From assembly GCA_021325025.1 (NCBI GenBank), contig JAJPHZ010000027.1, positions 62,001 to 126,000 of the forward strand: a stretch of DNA of 64,000 bases, given 5' to 3'. The first letter of the stretch is position 1; each line of letters opens with the position of its first letter. A program made the position numbers and the translations under genes. Source of the stretch: Pseudomonadota bacterium. GTDB taxonomy: Bacteria; Desulfobacterota; Binatia; Binatales; Binataceae. The notes under the pieces were generated by a model, which did not search any database, had not been told where the DNA came from, and was given only the letters and a program-made list of their open reading frames with translations. Shown piece after piece: positions 43,844 through 51,817 of the stretch.

Positions 43844-44847
43844 TGCTGAGCCACCGTCGCCTTTACCCTGAGGCCGTCGGACAGCGCGTAGCCGCCCGAG
43901 GTGATGACGAGCTGTCCGGGCGTCAGCCCCGCGGCGATCTGGACTTCATTGAGATTGCGAATCCCGAGCGTGACGGTGGTGCGATGGGCCTTGCCATCGG
44001 GACCGGCCACGAAGACGTAAAAGCTGCCGTTGGCCGCGTCTTCGAACAACGCCGAGGACGGGATGACGATCGCGTCAGGCACGCTTTTGATCGTCACCCG
44101 GACCTCGACCGGCGCGCCGGCTTCCTCAATCCTTCGGCTCCCGACAAACTCCAGGCGCGCGGGCGTGGTCGCGGCGGCACCCTGGGTGAAGTTGGGCGCC
44201 AGCGCCGCCACACGGGCAGGAAAATCTACTCCGGGTCGGAGCGGCGAGGTCACCGTGGCGGCCATTCCGGGTCTGACCAGCGAAAGATCGTTGACCGGGA
44301 CGGCGGCTTCCACATAGATGCTCCTTGGATCGATAAGGTCAGCCAGCGGATCGAGGTCATTGACCATCTGACCGCTGCTGACGATGCGCTGTGAGACCAC
44401 GGCGTTCTCCGGGGCTGTCACCGCGATTCCGGCGTCATGCGTGTAGCGCCTGACCGACCGGGCCATCGCGGCCGCCTCGGGCGGATCGATCCGTTGGGCG
44501 ACCGCAAGTCCCTGCTCAGCCGCCTCCACTTCGCGGTTGAGCACGTGCGCCACCACCTGGCCGGCCCTGACCCGATCGCCGTTTTGCAGCTCGAAGCCAA
44601 TCACGCGGCCTGCCGCTGGCGCGCGCAGCGTGATATGCCGGCGCGCCACCGTGGTGCCGAGCAGGCGCAGCTCCTCGCGCATCGGTGCAATCCGCGCCCG
44701 GGCGGCGGTTACCGACATCACTACGACCTGCGGCGGTTCCTCCTGGCTTTCTTCCACTTCCAACGCACCCCTGCCGCATCCCGCCAGCGCCGGCGCAAGA
44801 CCAATGGTGATGGCGGTCAGTGCGATCCACCGCCGGAGGCGTCTCAT
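43840..44847 (-). CDS. RND efflux periplasmic adaptor lipoprotein
   Basis: 335 residues. A lipoprotein signal ends at LAGC near residue 24. The lipoyl half-motif is APAAGRVIGFELQNGDRVRAGQVVAHVL; the coiled-coil hairpin is unusually short (VAQRIDPPEAAAMARSVRR), so this is a compact adaptor compared with the one at 10.8-12.1 kb. Beta-barrel and membrane-proximal segments follow. Its ATG overlaps the TolC stop by 4 bases and its stop overlaps the permease ATG by 4 bases, so expression is tightly coupled. Confidence 0.9.
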   Translation of the reverse strand: MRRLRRWIALTAITIGLAPALAGCGRGALEVEESQEEPPQVVVMSVTAARARIAPMREELRLLGTTVARRHITLRAPAAGRVIGFELQNGDRVRAGQVVAHVLNREVEAAEQGLAVAQRIDPPEAAAMARSVRRYTHDAGIAVTAPENAVVSQRIVSSGQMVNDLDPLADLIDPRSIYVEAAVPVNDLSLVRPGMAATVTSPLRPGVDFPARVAALAPNFTQGAAATTPARLEFVGSRRIEEAGAPVEVRVTIKSVPDAIVIPSSALFEDAANGSFYVFVAGPDGKAHRTTVTLGIRNLNEVQIAAGLTPGQLVITSGGYALSDGLRVKATVAQQ

Positions 44848-46100
44848 CGCGCGACACCCAGAAGAAGGCGGGCCTGCGCCACTGCCTGACGCGCCGCGAA
44901 CTCCTGGTCAAGGCGCGTCAGATGCAGGTTCTCCGCCTGCTGGAAGGAATCGAGCACTTCCAGCAGCGTGGCGTTGCCGCCGCCTAAAAAGCGCGCCCAG
45001 TCCAGGGCAAAGGCGTCGTCGGCGGTGGCCTTGGATTGCGCCACCACGGCGAGTTGATCGAGCGCGCTGTGGTAGCTGGCGGATGCCGCGGCCAGGTCGC
45101 GCTTTAGCTGCAACTCGACCTGGCGCTGATTGGCAACCGCGGCGTGCAGCGCCGCTTCGGCCTGCTGGATGTGCGAGGTGATCAGGCCGCCGTCGAAAAT
45201 CGGCATGCTGACGGCGCCGTCGTAAGAAGCGCCCAGATGGTCGTTGAAGGTCTGCGGCGGATCGACGCCCTCAAAGCCGCTGGTGAGTTCGAGCCGGAAG
45301 GTCGGAAGACGCTCGGCGCGCGCCGCATCGACCGCCAGCCTGGCCGCGGCGACCTGACGCTCAGCCGCGCGCAGCACCGGGCTTTGCATCAGGTCGCCCG
45401 CGGGCATCGAAGGCAAGCCGCTGACCGGCGCGACCTTCAAGTCGGCGCGGCCGAACAGGCCCATCAGAGAGCCCAACACAATCGAGGCCTGCGCGCGTGT
45501 CTGCTGGGCCGCCGTAAGCGCGAGCTGCTCCTGGTCGCGTGCGGTGCGCACGCGCAGTACGTCGTTGGCGATCGCGCGTCCGCTGCGCTGCAGCGCCTCT
45601 ATGATCGACACGTAAGTGTTGAGCCGCCGCAGCCGCTTGGTATGTTCGAGCACCGCCTGATCGCTGCGCTGGAGGTCGAAATACGCCACCGTCGTGTCGA
45701 ACACGACCTGCGCCTGTGCCGCCTGGATACCGAAGCGCGCCGCCTGCTCCGCGTAGCGCGCCGCGCGGACCTGCGCCTGGCGCCGGCCGCCGTCGTAAAC
45801 GGTGTAGGTGCCCTGCAACTGGGCCAGCGTCAGTCCGCGGTTGCTGATGCGCTCGTCGTAACCGGGAGCCTGATTGTATTCGCCGGCGCTCAAAATCTGC
45901 GGGTACAAGGCGGCGCGCGCCTCGGTAAGTTTGCCCGCGCTCAATTCGCCGGCGGCACCGGCCGCTGAAATCAACGGCGCATACGCCAGCGCGCGGCCAA
46001 TCGCCTGCGGCAGCGTGATCACTTCGCCCCAGGCCGCCGACGGAAGGGCGAACAAGGCATAGAGAATCGCGGCGGCGGGTGCAAACGCGTTGCGGCCCAT
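44844..46100 (-). CDS. TolC-family outer-membrane efflux channel
   Basis: 418 residues. A signal peptide (MGRNAF, hydrophobic core, cleavage after AAWG near residue 25) precedes the two OEP repeats. Long amphipathic helices fill residues 45-240 and 250-415, with QLQGTYTVYDGGRRQAQV and LGASYDGAVSMPIFDGGL as the beta-strand pairs that build the barrel. Expected length for the family. First structural gene of the tripartite exporter and about 80 bases after the histidine kinase gene. Confidence 0.9.
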   Translation of the reverse strand: MGRNAFAPAAAILYALFALPSAAWGEVITLPQAIGRALAYAPLISAAGAAGELSAGKLTEARAALYPQILSAGEYNQAPGYDERISNRGLTLAQLQGTYTVYDGGRRQAQVRAARYAEQAARFGIQAAQAQVVFDTTVAYFDLQRSDQAVLEHTKRLRRLNTYVSIIEALQRSGRAIANDVLRVRTARDQEQLALTAAQQTRAQASIVLGSLMGLFGRADLKVAPVSGLPSMPAGDLMQSPVLRAAERQVAAARLAVDAARAERLPTFRLELTSGFEGVDPPQTFNDHLGASYDGAVSMPIFDGGLITSHIQQAEAALHAAVANQRQVELQLKRDLAAASASYHSALDQLAVVAQSKATADDAFALDWARFLGGGNATLLEVLDSFQQAENLHLTRLDQEFAARQAVAQARLLLGVAR

Positions 46101-46179
46101 GGCGCGATCGTACCAGAGGCGCGCCGCCGCGTTCTAATTAATAAACGTTCATGTTCGACGGCAGACGGAGAAGCAGGCA

Positions 46180-47556
46180 TCAGGTGCGGGGGATGAACCG
46201 CGCGGAGTGCGCGCCGCGCAGGGGCAGCGTCACAACAACCTCGCATCCGCCTTCGGGTTTGTTGCGGGCGGAGATCTGGCCGTGATGCAGGCGGACGATC
46301 TCACGGCACAGACTCAGACCCAGGCCGCTGCCGGCGCGGTTGTGGCCCGCGCCGCGGAAGAAGCGCTCGAAGATAAAGGGCAGGTCGCCCGGCGCGATTC
46401 CCGGCCCGCTGTCGGTGACCCGCAGGAGCGCAGCATTTTCCCGCTCTTCCAGCGCGATCGCCACGCGTCCGCTTTCGGGCGTGAATTTGATCGCATTGTC
46501 GAGCAGATTGACGATCAGTCTGCGCAGATGTTCGGGATTCCCTTCCACGATCAAGGTGCTGGCACAATCGGCCGTCATCGTCAGATTTTTGGCCTGAACC
46601 AGAGGTTCGACCGCATCGACGGCCTCACCCACCAGGTCGCCGATGTTTACCGCGGCCCGCCGTCCGAAGGCCTCTTCGCTAAGCGCGGCCATCGCGAGCA
46701 GTTCATCGGCGGTGGCACACAGCGCGATCGCGTCGCGCAAGGCGGCGCGCAACGCTTCGCGCAACTCGTCGGCGCCGCGCTCGCGGCCCAGCGCGATCTC
46801 CAGCCCAGTGCGCAGGACGGTAAGCGGCGTGCGCAGTTCATGGGCAGCGTCGGACAGAAAGCGCCGCTCGGTTGCCGAGGCCGCCTGCAGGCGATCGAGC
46901 AACGCGTTGATGGAAGCAGCCAGCCGCGCCACTTCGTCCTGAGCGGTGCCTGCTGAAAGGCGGCGGTCCAACTCCCTGGGATCGATGCGGGCAAGGTCGT
47001 CGGCCAGGGAACCGATCGGAGCAAGCGAGCGTCCCGCCATCCAATAGCCGCCCGCCACCGAGGCTGCGAGCAAAAGCGGCGTCAGCACCAGCAGAATCGC
47101 TCCCAACCGGGCCACCGAATTGCGCACCGCGCTCGCATCGACGCCGTCTTCGAGGATGGCCGGCTGATTGCCGAGCAAAAGCGGCATCACCGCGAACCGA
47201 TAGACGCGCCGGCTGCCATCCACGACCCCGCGGTGCGCGGCACTCCCATCCGTTGCGGGCAAGTCAGCCTGCGGACTGCCGTAATCCGCTACGACCGCAT
47301 CGCCTGCTATCAGGCGCACCCGCTTTGCGGGACCGAGATCGCGCTCCTGGCTGAGGCGCTGCACGACCAATGCGGCGGCGCCGGCGTCGGCGCGCGCGAT
47401 CGCGCTGGCGCTGGTGTCGGCTTCCTCGATTAGCGCCGCGTCCAGCGCACCCCATTGCTGACCGCGGAAGATCACGAATACCGAGCAGGCAGCCACCACC
47501 AAAATCGCGGCCAGCACAGCGGCCCAGTAAAGCGTCAGCTTTTGCCGGATAGTCAT
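46180..47556 (-). CDS. two-component sensor histidine kinase
   Basis: 458 residues. TM1 at about 8-30, a periplasmic sensor of about 120 residues, TM2 at about 150-172, HAMP (about 173-225), the phosphorylated His239 in the HELRTPL motif, and a CA domain with N-box NLLDNAIKFT, G1 DSGPGIA and G2 GSGLGLSLC. It should sense an envelope signal and phosphorylate the response regulator 21 bases upstream. Position ahead of TolC-adaptor-permease implies it controls that exporter. Confidence 0.92.
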   Translation of the reverse strand: MTIRQKLTLYWAAVLAAILVVAACSVFVIFRGQQWGALDAALIEEADTSASAIARADAGAAALVVQRLSQERDLGPAKRVRLIAGDAVVADYGSPQADLPATDGSAAHRGVVDGSRRVYRFAVMPLLLGNQPAILEDGVDASAVRNSVARLGAILLVLTPLLLAASVAGGYWMAGRSLAPIGSLADDLARIDPRELDRRLSAGTAQDEVARLAASINALLDRLQAASATERRFLSDAAHELRTPLTVLRTGLEIALGRERGADELREALRAALRDAIALCATADELLAMAALSEEAFGRRAAVNIGDLVGEAVDAVEPLVQAKNLTMTADCASTLIVEGNPEHLRRLIVNLLDNAIKFTPESGRVAIALEERENAALLRVTDSGPGIAPGDLPFIFERFFRGAGHNRAGSGLGLSLCREIVRLHHGQISARNKPEGGCEVVVTLPLRGAHSARFIPRT

Positions 47557-47577
47557 GCCGGGCGAGATGCGCCGCGC

Positions 47578-48258
47578 TCAACCGGCGCGCAGGGTGTAGC
47601 CGGCGCCGCGCACGGTCGTGATCAGCGACGCGCTCCCGGCGTAATCGATCTTCTGGCGCAGCCGGTTGACGAACACTTCGATGAGATTGGTGAACTCGTT
47701 GTAGGCTCCGCCCCACGCCACTTCGGCGATCATGGCGCGCGTCACCACCTGGCCGGCATTGCGCATCAGCAGCTCGAGCAGGATGGTCTCCTTGGGCGAA
47801 AGCGCCAGCGTGTGTCCCGCGCGCCGCACCCGGCGCGTGATGGTGTCCAGTTCGAGATCGCCCGTTTTGAGCACGGCGGAGGGCGGGGCTGACTTGCGGC
47901 GCATCAGCGCCCTGATCCGCGCCAGCAGTTCCGCAAAGGCAAACGGCTTGACCAGGTAGTCGTCGGCGCCGCAATCAAGCCCGGCCACCCGTTCTTGCAC
48001 CGAACCGCGTGCGGTCAGGATCAGCACCGGCACAGTGTTGCCGCCCTGGCGCATTTCGCGCAGGAAGTCCAGCCCGTCCTTGCCCGGCAAGCGCAGGTCG
48101 AGCACCATCAGATCGCAGGTACTGCGCCCGAGTTCCTGCCGTGCGGTCTCCGCGCTGGCGGCCCATCGCACGGCGAACCCCTCCTCGGCAAGCCCGCGCC
48201 GGAGATTGTCAGCCAGGCGGGTTTCGTCTTCGACCAGCAGGATAGCCGGTTCGCCCAT
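47578..48258 (-). CDS. OmpR/PhoB-family response regulator
   Basis: 226 residues. A receiver domain (1-115) with the acidic pocket EDE, phosphoacceptor Asp54 in VLDLRLPGKDG, T/S and Lys switch residues (LTARG, VKPFAFAELLARI), and a C-terminal winged helix (about 130-226) with NEFTNLIEVFVNRLRQKID. I take the ATG at 48258 as start; a GTG two codons earlier is possible. First gene of the five-gene operon RR-HK-TolC-adaptor-permease. Confidence 0.92.
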   Translation of the reverse strand: MGEPAILLVEDETRLADNLRRGLAEEGFAVRWAASAETARQELGRSTCDLMVLDLRLPGKDGLDFLREMRQGGNTVPVLILTARGSVQERVAGLDCGADDYLVKPFAFAELLARIRALMRRKSAPPSAVLKTGDLELDTITRRVRRAGHTLALSPKETILLELLMRNAGQVVTRAMIAEVAWGGAYNEFTNLIEVFVNRLRQKIDYAGSASLITTVRGAGYTLRAG

Positions 48259-48299
48259 ACACACCCCAGCTTATCCGATCGACAGGACCTCGAACATCT

Positions 48300-48752
48300 T
48301 CACCCAAGCGTGTTCTCGCCGCCGACGCCGCCGACTGCTACCGCGGCCATCCGGGTGGGGCGCCCGCTGCGGTTGTGCCAGGCGTGCAGGCCACCGAGTT
48401 GGACCACACAGTCGCCCGGTTTGAGATGCGCCGCGCTGCCGTCGTGGAAAATCAGGTCGATCTCGCCTTCGAGCACCACCAGGTAATCGACGGTGGGCGT
48501 CTTGTGCATCACGCCCGGGCTGTCAGTGGGCGGAAACTCCACGATACGAAAGCGCGTCGCGCCGGGGGCCAGATCCATCCGGACGCGATCGAAGCCCGGG
48601 GTGAGGTCGCGTTCGTCTTTGAGGTCGGGAGCGGCGCCCTCGGTAGCCCAGATCTCGGTCAGCGAAAAGCCGTCCTGCTTGAAGACCTTGACCGCAGCTC
48701 CCTCGATAAGCGCATGGGGCTTGGATTGTCCGCCGACCACTCTTCTGACCAT
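48300..48752 (-). CDS. cupin-domain protein
   Basis: 150 residues with one cupin beta-barrel. Conserved motif 1 is H-x-T-x-x-x-x-Y (MHKTPTVDYLVVLEGEIDLIF), motif 2 is LKPGDCVVQLGGLHAWHNRS; the metal ligands are the His of motif 1, Glu/Asp and the His of motif 2. Small single-domain cupins may bind a metal and act as isomerases, dioxygenases or sensors. GGAGG precedes the ATG. It lies between the response regulator and murD2 but is not clearly tied to either. Confidence 0.87.
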   Translation of the reverse strand: MVRRVVGGQSKPHALIEGAAVKVFKQDGFSLTEIWATEGAAPDLKDERDLTPGFDRVRMDLAPGATRFRIVEFPPTDSPGVMHKTPTVDYLVVLEGEIDLIFHDGSAAHLKPGDCVVQLGGLHAWHNRSGRPTRMAAVAVGGVGGENTLG

Positions 48753-48767
48753 GATTCCGCCTCCGGC

Positions 48768-50183
48768 TTAATTTTGCGCAACTACTGAACCCAGTTCTTC
48801 CACGTAGCGCTTGAACGACTCGCCGCGCTCCAGGTAATCGCGGAACAAGCCAAAACTGGGCGCGGCCGGCGAGTGCAGGCAGATTGTGCCGGAAGGCGTA
48901 TTGCGGTAGGCGATCGAAACCGCGGTTCGCATGTCGGTTGTGAAGCATGGCTTGGGCAAGTCCGCACCGCTTTGATATTCGCGTTCCATGGCCTGCCACA
49001 GGCGCTCGCCCGAGGGCGGAAAAAGGATCACGGTGCGGACCCGGCTTTGACGGATCCTGCGCGCCAAATCAGTCAGGTCCAGGCCGCGATCGTAGCCGCC
49101 CAGGAGAAGTGTTGCGACGCGGTCGCCGAGCGCGTCCAGCGCCGCGATCGTGGCCTGCGGGATGGTGGCCAGCGGGTCGTTGTAAAAGGTGACACCGCCG
49201 AAGGTGCCCACGCATTCCAGCCGAAAAGCCAGCGGCTTGAAGGCGCGCACCGCTGCCGCGATGGCAGCACCGCTGACGCCCAGCACTCTACCAACGGTAA
49301 GTGCGGCCAGGACATTGTGTAGATTGAAACGGCCGGGCAGAGGGACATCGCCAGCCGCCATTACGACTTCCTTGCGGCCGTCATCGCCCCGATAGATCAG
49401 ATTGCCCGACTCAACAAAGCTGCCCGCAGCCAGCTCTTCCTCCAGCGAAAAGCCCACACAGCGCGCCCGGCTCGATTGCGCAATTTCGCGCGGCAGCGGG
49501 TACATCGCATTGTAGACCAGGATGTCGTCGGCGGTTTGAAAACGCGTAATGTTGCGCTTGGCACGCACGTAGTTATCGAAGCCGCCGTGGAGGTCGAGAT
49601 GCTCGGGAACGATGTTGAGGAGCACCGCGATGCGCGGGCTCAGCCCGATGCCGTCGAGCTGATAACTCGACAGCTCCAGCACCAGGTAGCTGCGTGCGGT
49701 CGTGGTGCGCAACAGGCTGAGCGGGGGTACCCCGATATTGCCCGCCAGGCGCGACTCCAAACCGCCGGCGCGCAGGAGCGCATCGATGAGCGACGCAGTG
49801 GTGCTCTTGCCCTTGGTCCCGGTGACGCCGATCGTCGTGCCGGTGCAGTTGGCCATGAAGATTTCGACATGCGACGTAATCCGCACCCCGGCGTGCAGTG
49901 CTTGCTGTAGCGCCGGAGTGATAAGCGGCACGCCGGGCGACCGAATCACGACGTCGTAATCGCGGAGATTCGTCAGATAGGCGTCGCCCAGATGGGCCGC
50001 GACGCCGCTGTCTGCCGCGATTATGCGCTGTACGTCTGGTGCCAGCCGCTCCATCGGCAGGCGGTCGGCGAGGCCGAGCGTCTTGCCCGGGAATTGGGCA
50101 CGCAGGAACCTGTAGGTCTCCAACCCTTCGCGTCCCAGGCCAAGGACAAGGACGCGCGCGCCACCCAGCTCAGCAAGCTTCAT
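48768..50183 (-). CDS. murD2: MurD-like UDP-MurNAc-L-alanyl-L-glutamate ligase (MurD2 type)
   Basis: 471 residues of the Mur-ligase family. N-terminal substrate domain (1-105), central ATPase with VTGTKGKSTT at 120-129, an ELSSYQLDG motif and a C-terminal Rossmann domain with FYNDPLATIPQ. The gene lies directly after murL and its ATG overlaps the murL stop by 4 bases (ATGA). In organisms with MurL, the paired MurD2 adds L-glutamate to UDP-MurNAc-L-Ala and MurL then epimerises it. By context I call MurD2 rather than the classical D-Glu-adding MurD; L- versus D-Glu specificity cannot be proven from sequence. Start chosen by the ATGA overlap. Confidence 0.8.
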   Translation of the reverse strand: MKLAELGGARVLVLGLGREGLETYRFLRAQFPGKTLGLADRLPMERLAPDVQRIIAADSGVAAHLGDAYLTNLRDYDVVIRSPGVPLITPALQQALHAGVRITSHVEIFMANCTGTTIGVTGTKGKSTTASLIDALLRAGGLESRLAGNIGVPPLSLLRTTTARSYLVLELSSYQLDGIGLSPRIAVLLNIVPEHLDLHGGFDNYVRAKRNITRFQTADDILVYNAMYPLPREIAQSSRARCVGFSLEEELAAGSFVESGNLIYRGDDGRKEVVMAAGDVPLPGRFNLHNVLAALTVGRVLGVSGAAIAAAVRAFKPLAFRLECVGTFGGVTFYNDPLATIPQATIAALDALGDRVATLLLGGYDRGLDLTDLARRIRQSRVRTVILFPPSGERLWQAMEREYQSGADLPKPCFTTDMRTAVSIAYRNTPSGTICLHSPAAPSFGLFRDYLERGESFKRYVEELGSVVAQN

Positions 50184-51562
50184 GGGAGGGAGATTTGCTC
50201 TTTGAGAAGCGCGGCGAGGTCGGCCGGCAGGTAATGGTTGTCGCTCCATGCCGTCAGGATCGAGCGGGCAAGAGCGTCCAAATCATGGTGCGGCGCGAGG
50301 ACTTCGCGCTCCACCTGCGTCAGCGCCGGTGTGATCGGCTCACCGCGCGCCCGGCGGCGCTGGATGGTCAGATGAAGGCCGGCCAGAGTCTCCTGGCGCG
50401 TGCCGACGCATTCAAAGGGCTTGGGCCCGTCCATCCCCAACAGCCCGCGAACCAGGGGCATCAGGCCGTCCTGCTCCAACAGGTCGCGTCCGAAGATCGC
50501 GCGCATCGTATCGAGCGCAACAAAGGGCGACAGCGAGATGAACACCGACAGGCACTTGGGACAGCGCCCGCACCATGCCCCTTGGTTCTGGGCACGGTTG
50601 CAACTGCGAAAGGCGGAGAAATACTCGCTGCACGACGCGAACAGGCGGCAGACCTGAAGCTCGAACAGCGGGCGCAGAATACTGAAGTAGCTGATGCCGC
50701 GGGTCAGGTACTGGCTGGCATAGCCGCGCATCGCGGTCTCGAACGCAAAAGTCTTGGAATATTGATGGTTGATGTCGGCGTCCAGGAAGCTGACGTTGCC
50801 CTCATCGGCGCTGCGCTCGTTGGAGACCACGACGCGGTCGTAATCGAACAGCTCCGCGCAGCTCAAGCCGAGGATCGCCAGGAGGGCGGAAAAGGGCGTA
50901 TGGCCGTTGAGATAGCCGCGGGCATTGAGTTCGAACAGCAGCGGATCGAGCGTGCGGCGCACGACAATCGGATGCGAGCAGCCGCCGATCGCGGCGACGC
51001 CGCTGGCTGCCGGCAGCGGATTGAGCATCACGCAGTTGAAATCCTCGCCCGCCTTGTGCAGCTCATGCAGCGTGAGCGCGGAGTCCTTGCCGCCGCTTAG
51101 CATCACCAGGCTGCGCCGCGCGTGCCGCAGGCCCCGTTGCACCGCGCGCGCCCTCGGCGCAGGCGCGCTGATTTCCAGGTAATCCGGACTTCTGAAATCG
51201 ATCCGGTTGACGTAGAAGAATTCGCCCATCCCGCGGAGCCACACCTCGCGCCACCATCGCATCTGCGATTGGTCGAGCGCGCCCGCCTCGATCACAACCT
51301 GGCGCGGGGCGGCTGCCTTCCAGTAGCTGAGCATTTCGATGAGCCCCAGATGGAAGGCGAGGCGATTGATCGTGGAGGCGTCGAGTTCGTCGATACGAGA
51401 GCGGTCAATCGATTCGATGGCAATCCCGGGCCTGAAGTCGATATCCGGCTCAAGCCGGAAGTGAAAGCGCAGCTCGAGCCGGTTGCCAGTCCGTTCCGCA
51501 GTGTAGCTGCGATAGACGAAGCGCAAATGCCTGCGGCGCAGTTCTTCCGCCGTGAACTTCAT
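50180..51562 (-). CDS. murL: UDP-MurNAc-L-Ala-L-Glu epimerase (MurL)
   Basis: 460 residues. A PP-loop-like motif SGGKDS lies at about 156-161, followed by NPLPAASG and a SNERSADEGN...D-x-D-I-N-H-Q-Y-S-K-T-F stretch around 245-275, which I recognise as the MurL signature. A cluster of cysteines (CSEYF, CNRAQNQGAWCGRCPKC) near 310-345 could bind zinc. MurL epimerises the terminal L-Glu of UDP-MurNAc-L-Ala-L-Glu to D-Glu using ATP, which bypasses the MurI racemase route. The overlapping murD2 strongly supports the call. No murI is in the window. Confidence 0.85.
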   Translation of the reverse strand: MKFTAEELRRRHLRFVYRSYTAERTGNRLELRFHFRLEPDIDFRPGIAIESIDRSRIDELDASTINRLAFHLGLIEMLSYWKAAAPRQVVIEAGALDQSQMRWWREVWLRGMGEFFYVNRIDFRSPDYLEISAPAPRARAVQRGLRHARRSLVMLSGGKDSALTLHELHKAGEDFNCVMLNPLPAASGVAAIGGCSHPIVVRRTLDPLLFELNARGYLNGHTPFSALLAILGLSCAELFDYDRVVVSNERSADEGNVSFLDADINHQYSKTFAFETAMRGYASQYLTRGISYFSILRPLFELQVCRLFASCSEYFSAFRSCNRAQNQGAWCGRCPKCLSVFISLSPFVALDTMRAIFGRDLLEQDGLMPLVRGLLGMDGPKPFECVGTRQETLAGLHLTIQRRRARGEPITPALTQVEREVLAPHHDLDALARSILTAWSDNHYLPADLAALLKEQISLP

Positions 51563-51623
51563 GACTGGCTGGTACGTTGAGTGCTGTGAACGAGCCCGAA
51601 TCAGTTGCCGTTGGTCAGCACCA

Positions 51624-51743
51624 TTTCGTCATCCTGGGCCAACGGGAAGGATCTCGCGCGGTCTTGCGCGCGTGATTCAGCATCTTCAATTTGAACGCGC
51701 GGAGGACTGCGCAAGATCCTTCAGTTCGTCGGGGATGACGAAT
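51624..51743. repeat. imperfect inverted-repeat element (REP/MITE-like)
   Basis: About 120 non-coding bases with nested arms. The outer pair is TTCGTCATCC (51625-51634) and GGATGACGAA (51733-51742), exact. The inner pair is GAAGGATCT (51646-51654) and AGATCCTTC (51714-51722), exact, extended by GC-rich bases. The motif TTCGTCATCC...GAAGGATCT recalls widespread dispersed bacterial palindromes. It sits between murL and the thiolase-like gene. Only one copy is visible here, so repeat status needs the whole genome. Confidence 0.65.
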
Positions 51744-51817
51744 CATTGCGCCGTACATCATAATGGAATTCAGGGGGCGGCACGCCGGCCCCGGCCCGAA
51801 AAGAGCGATCACCCACT

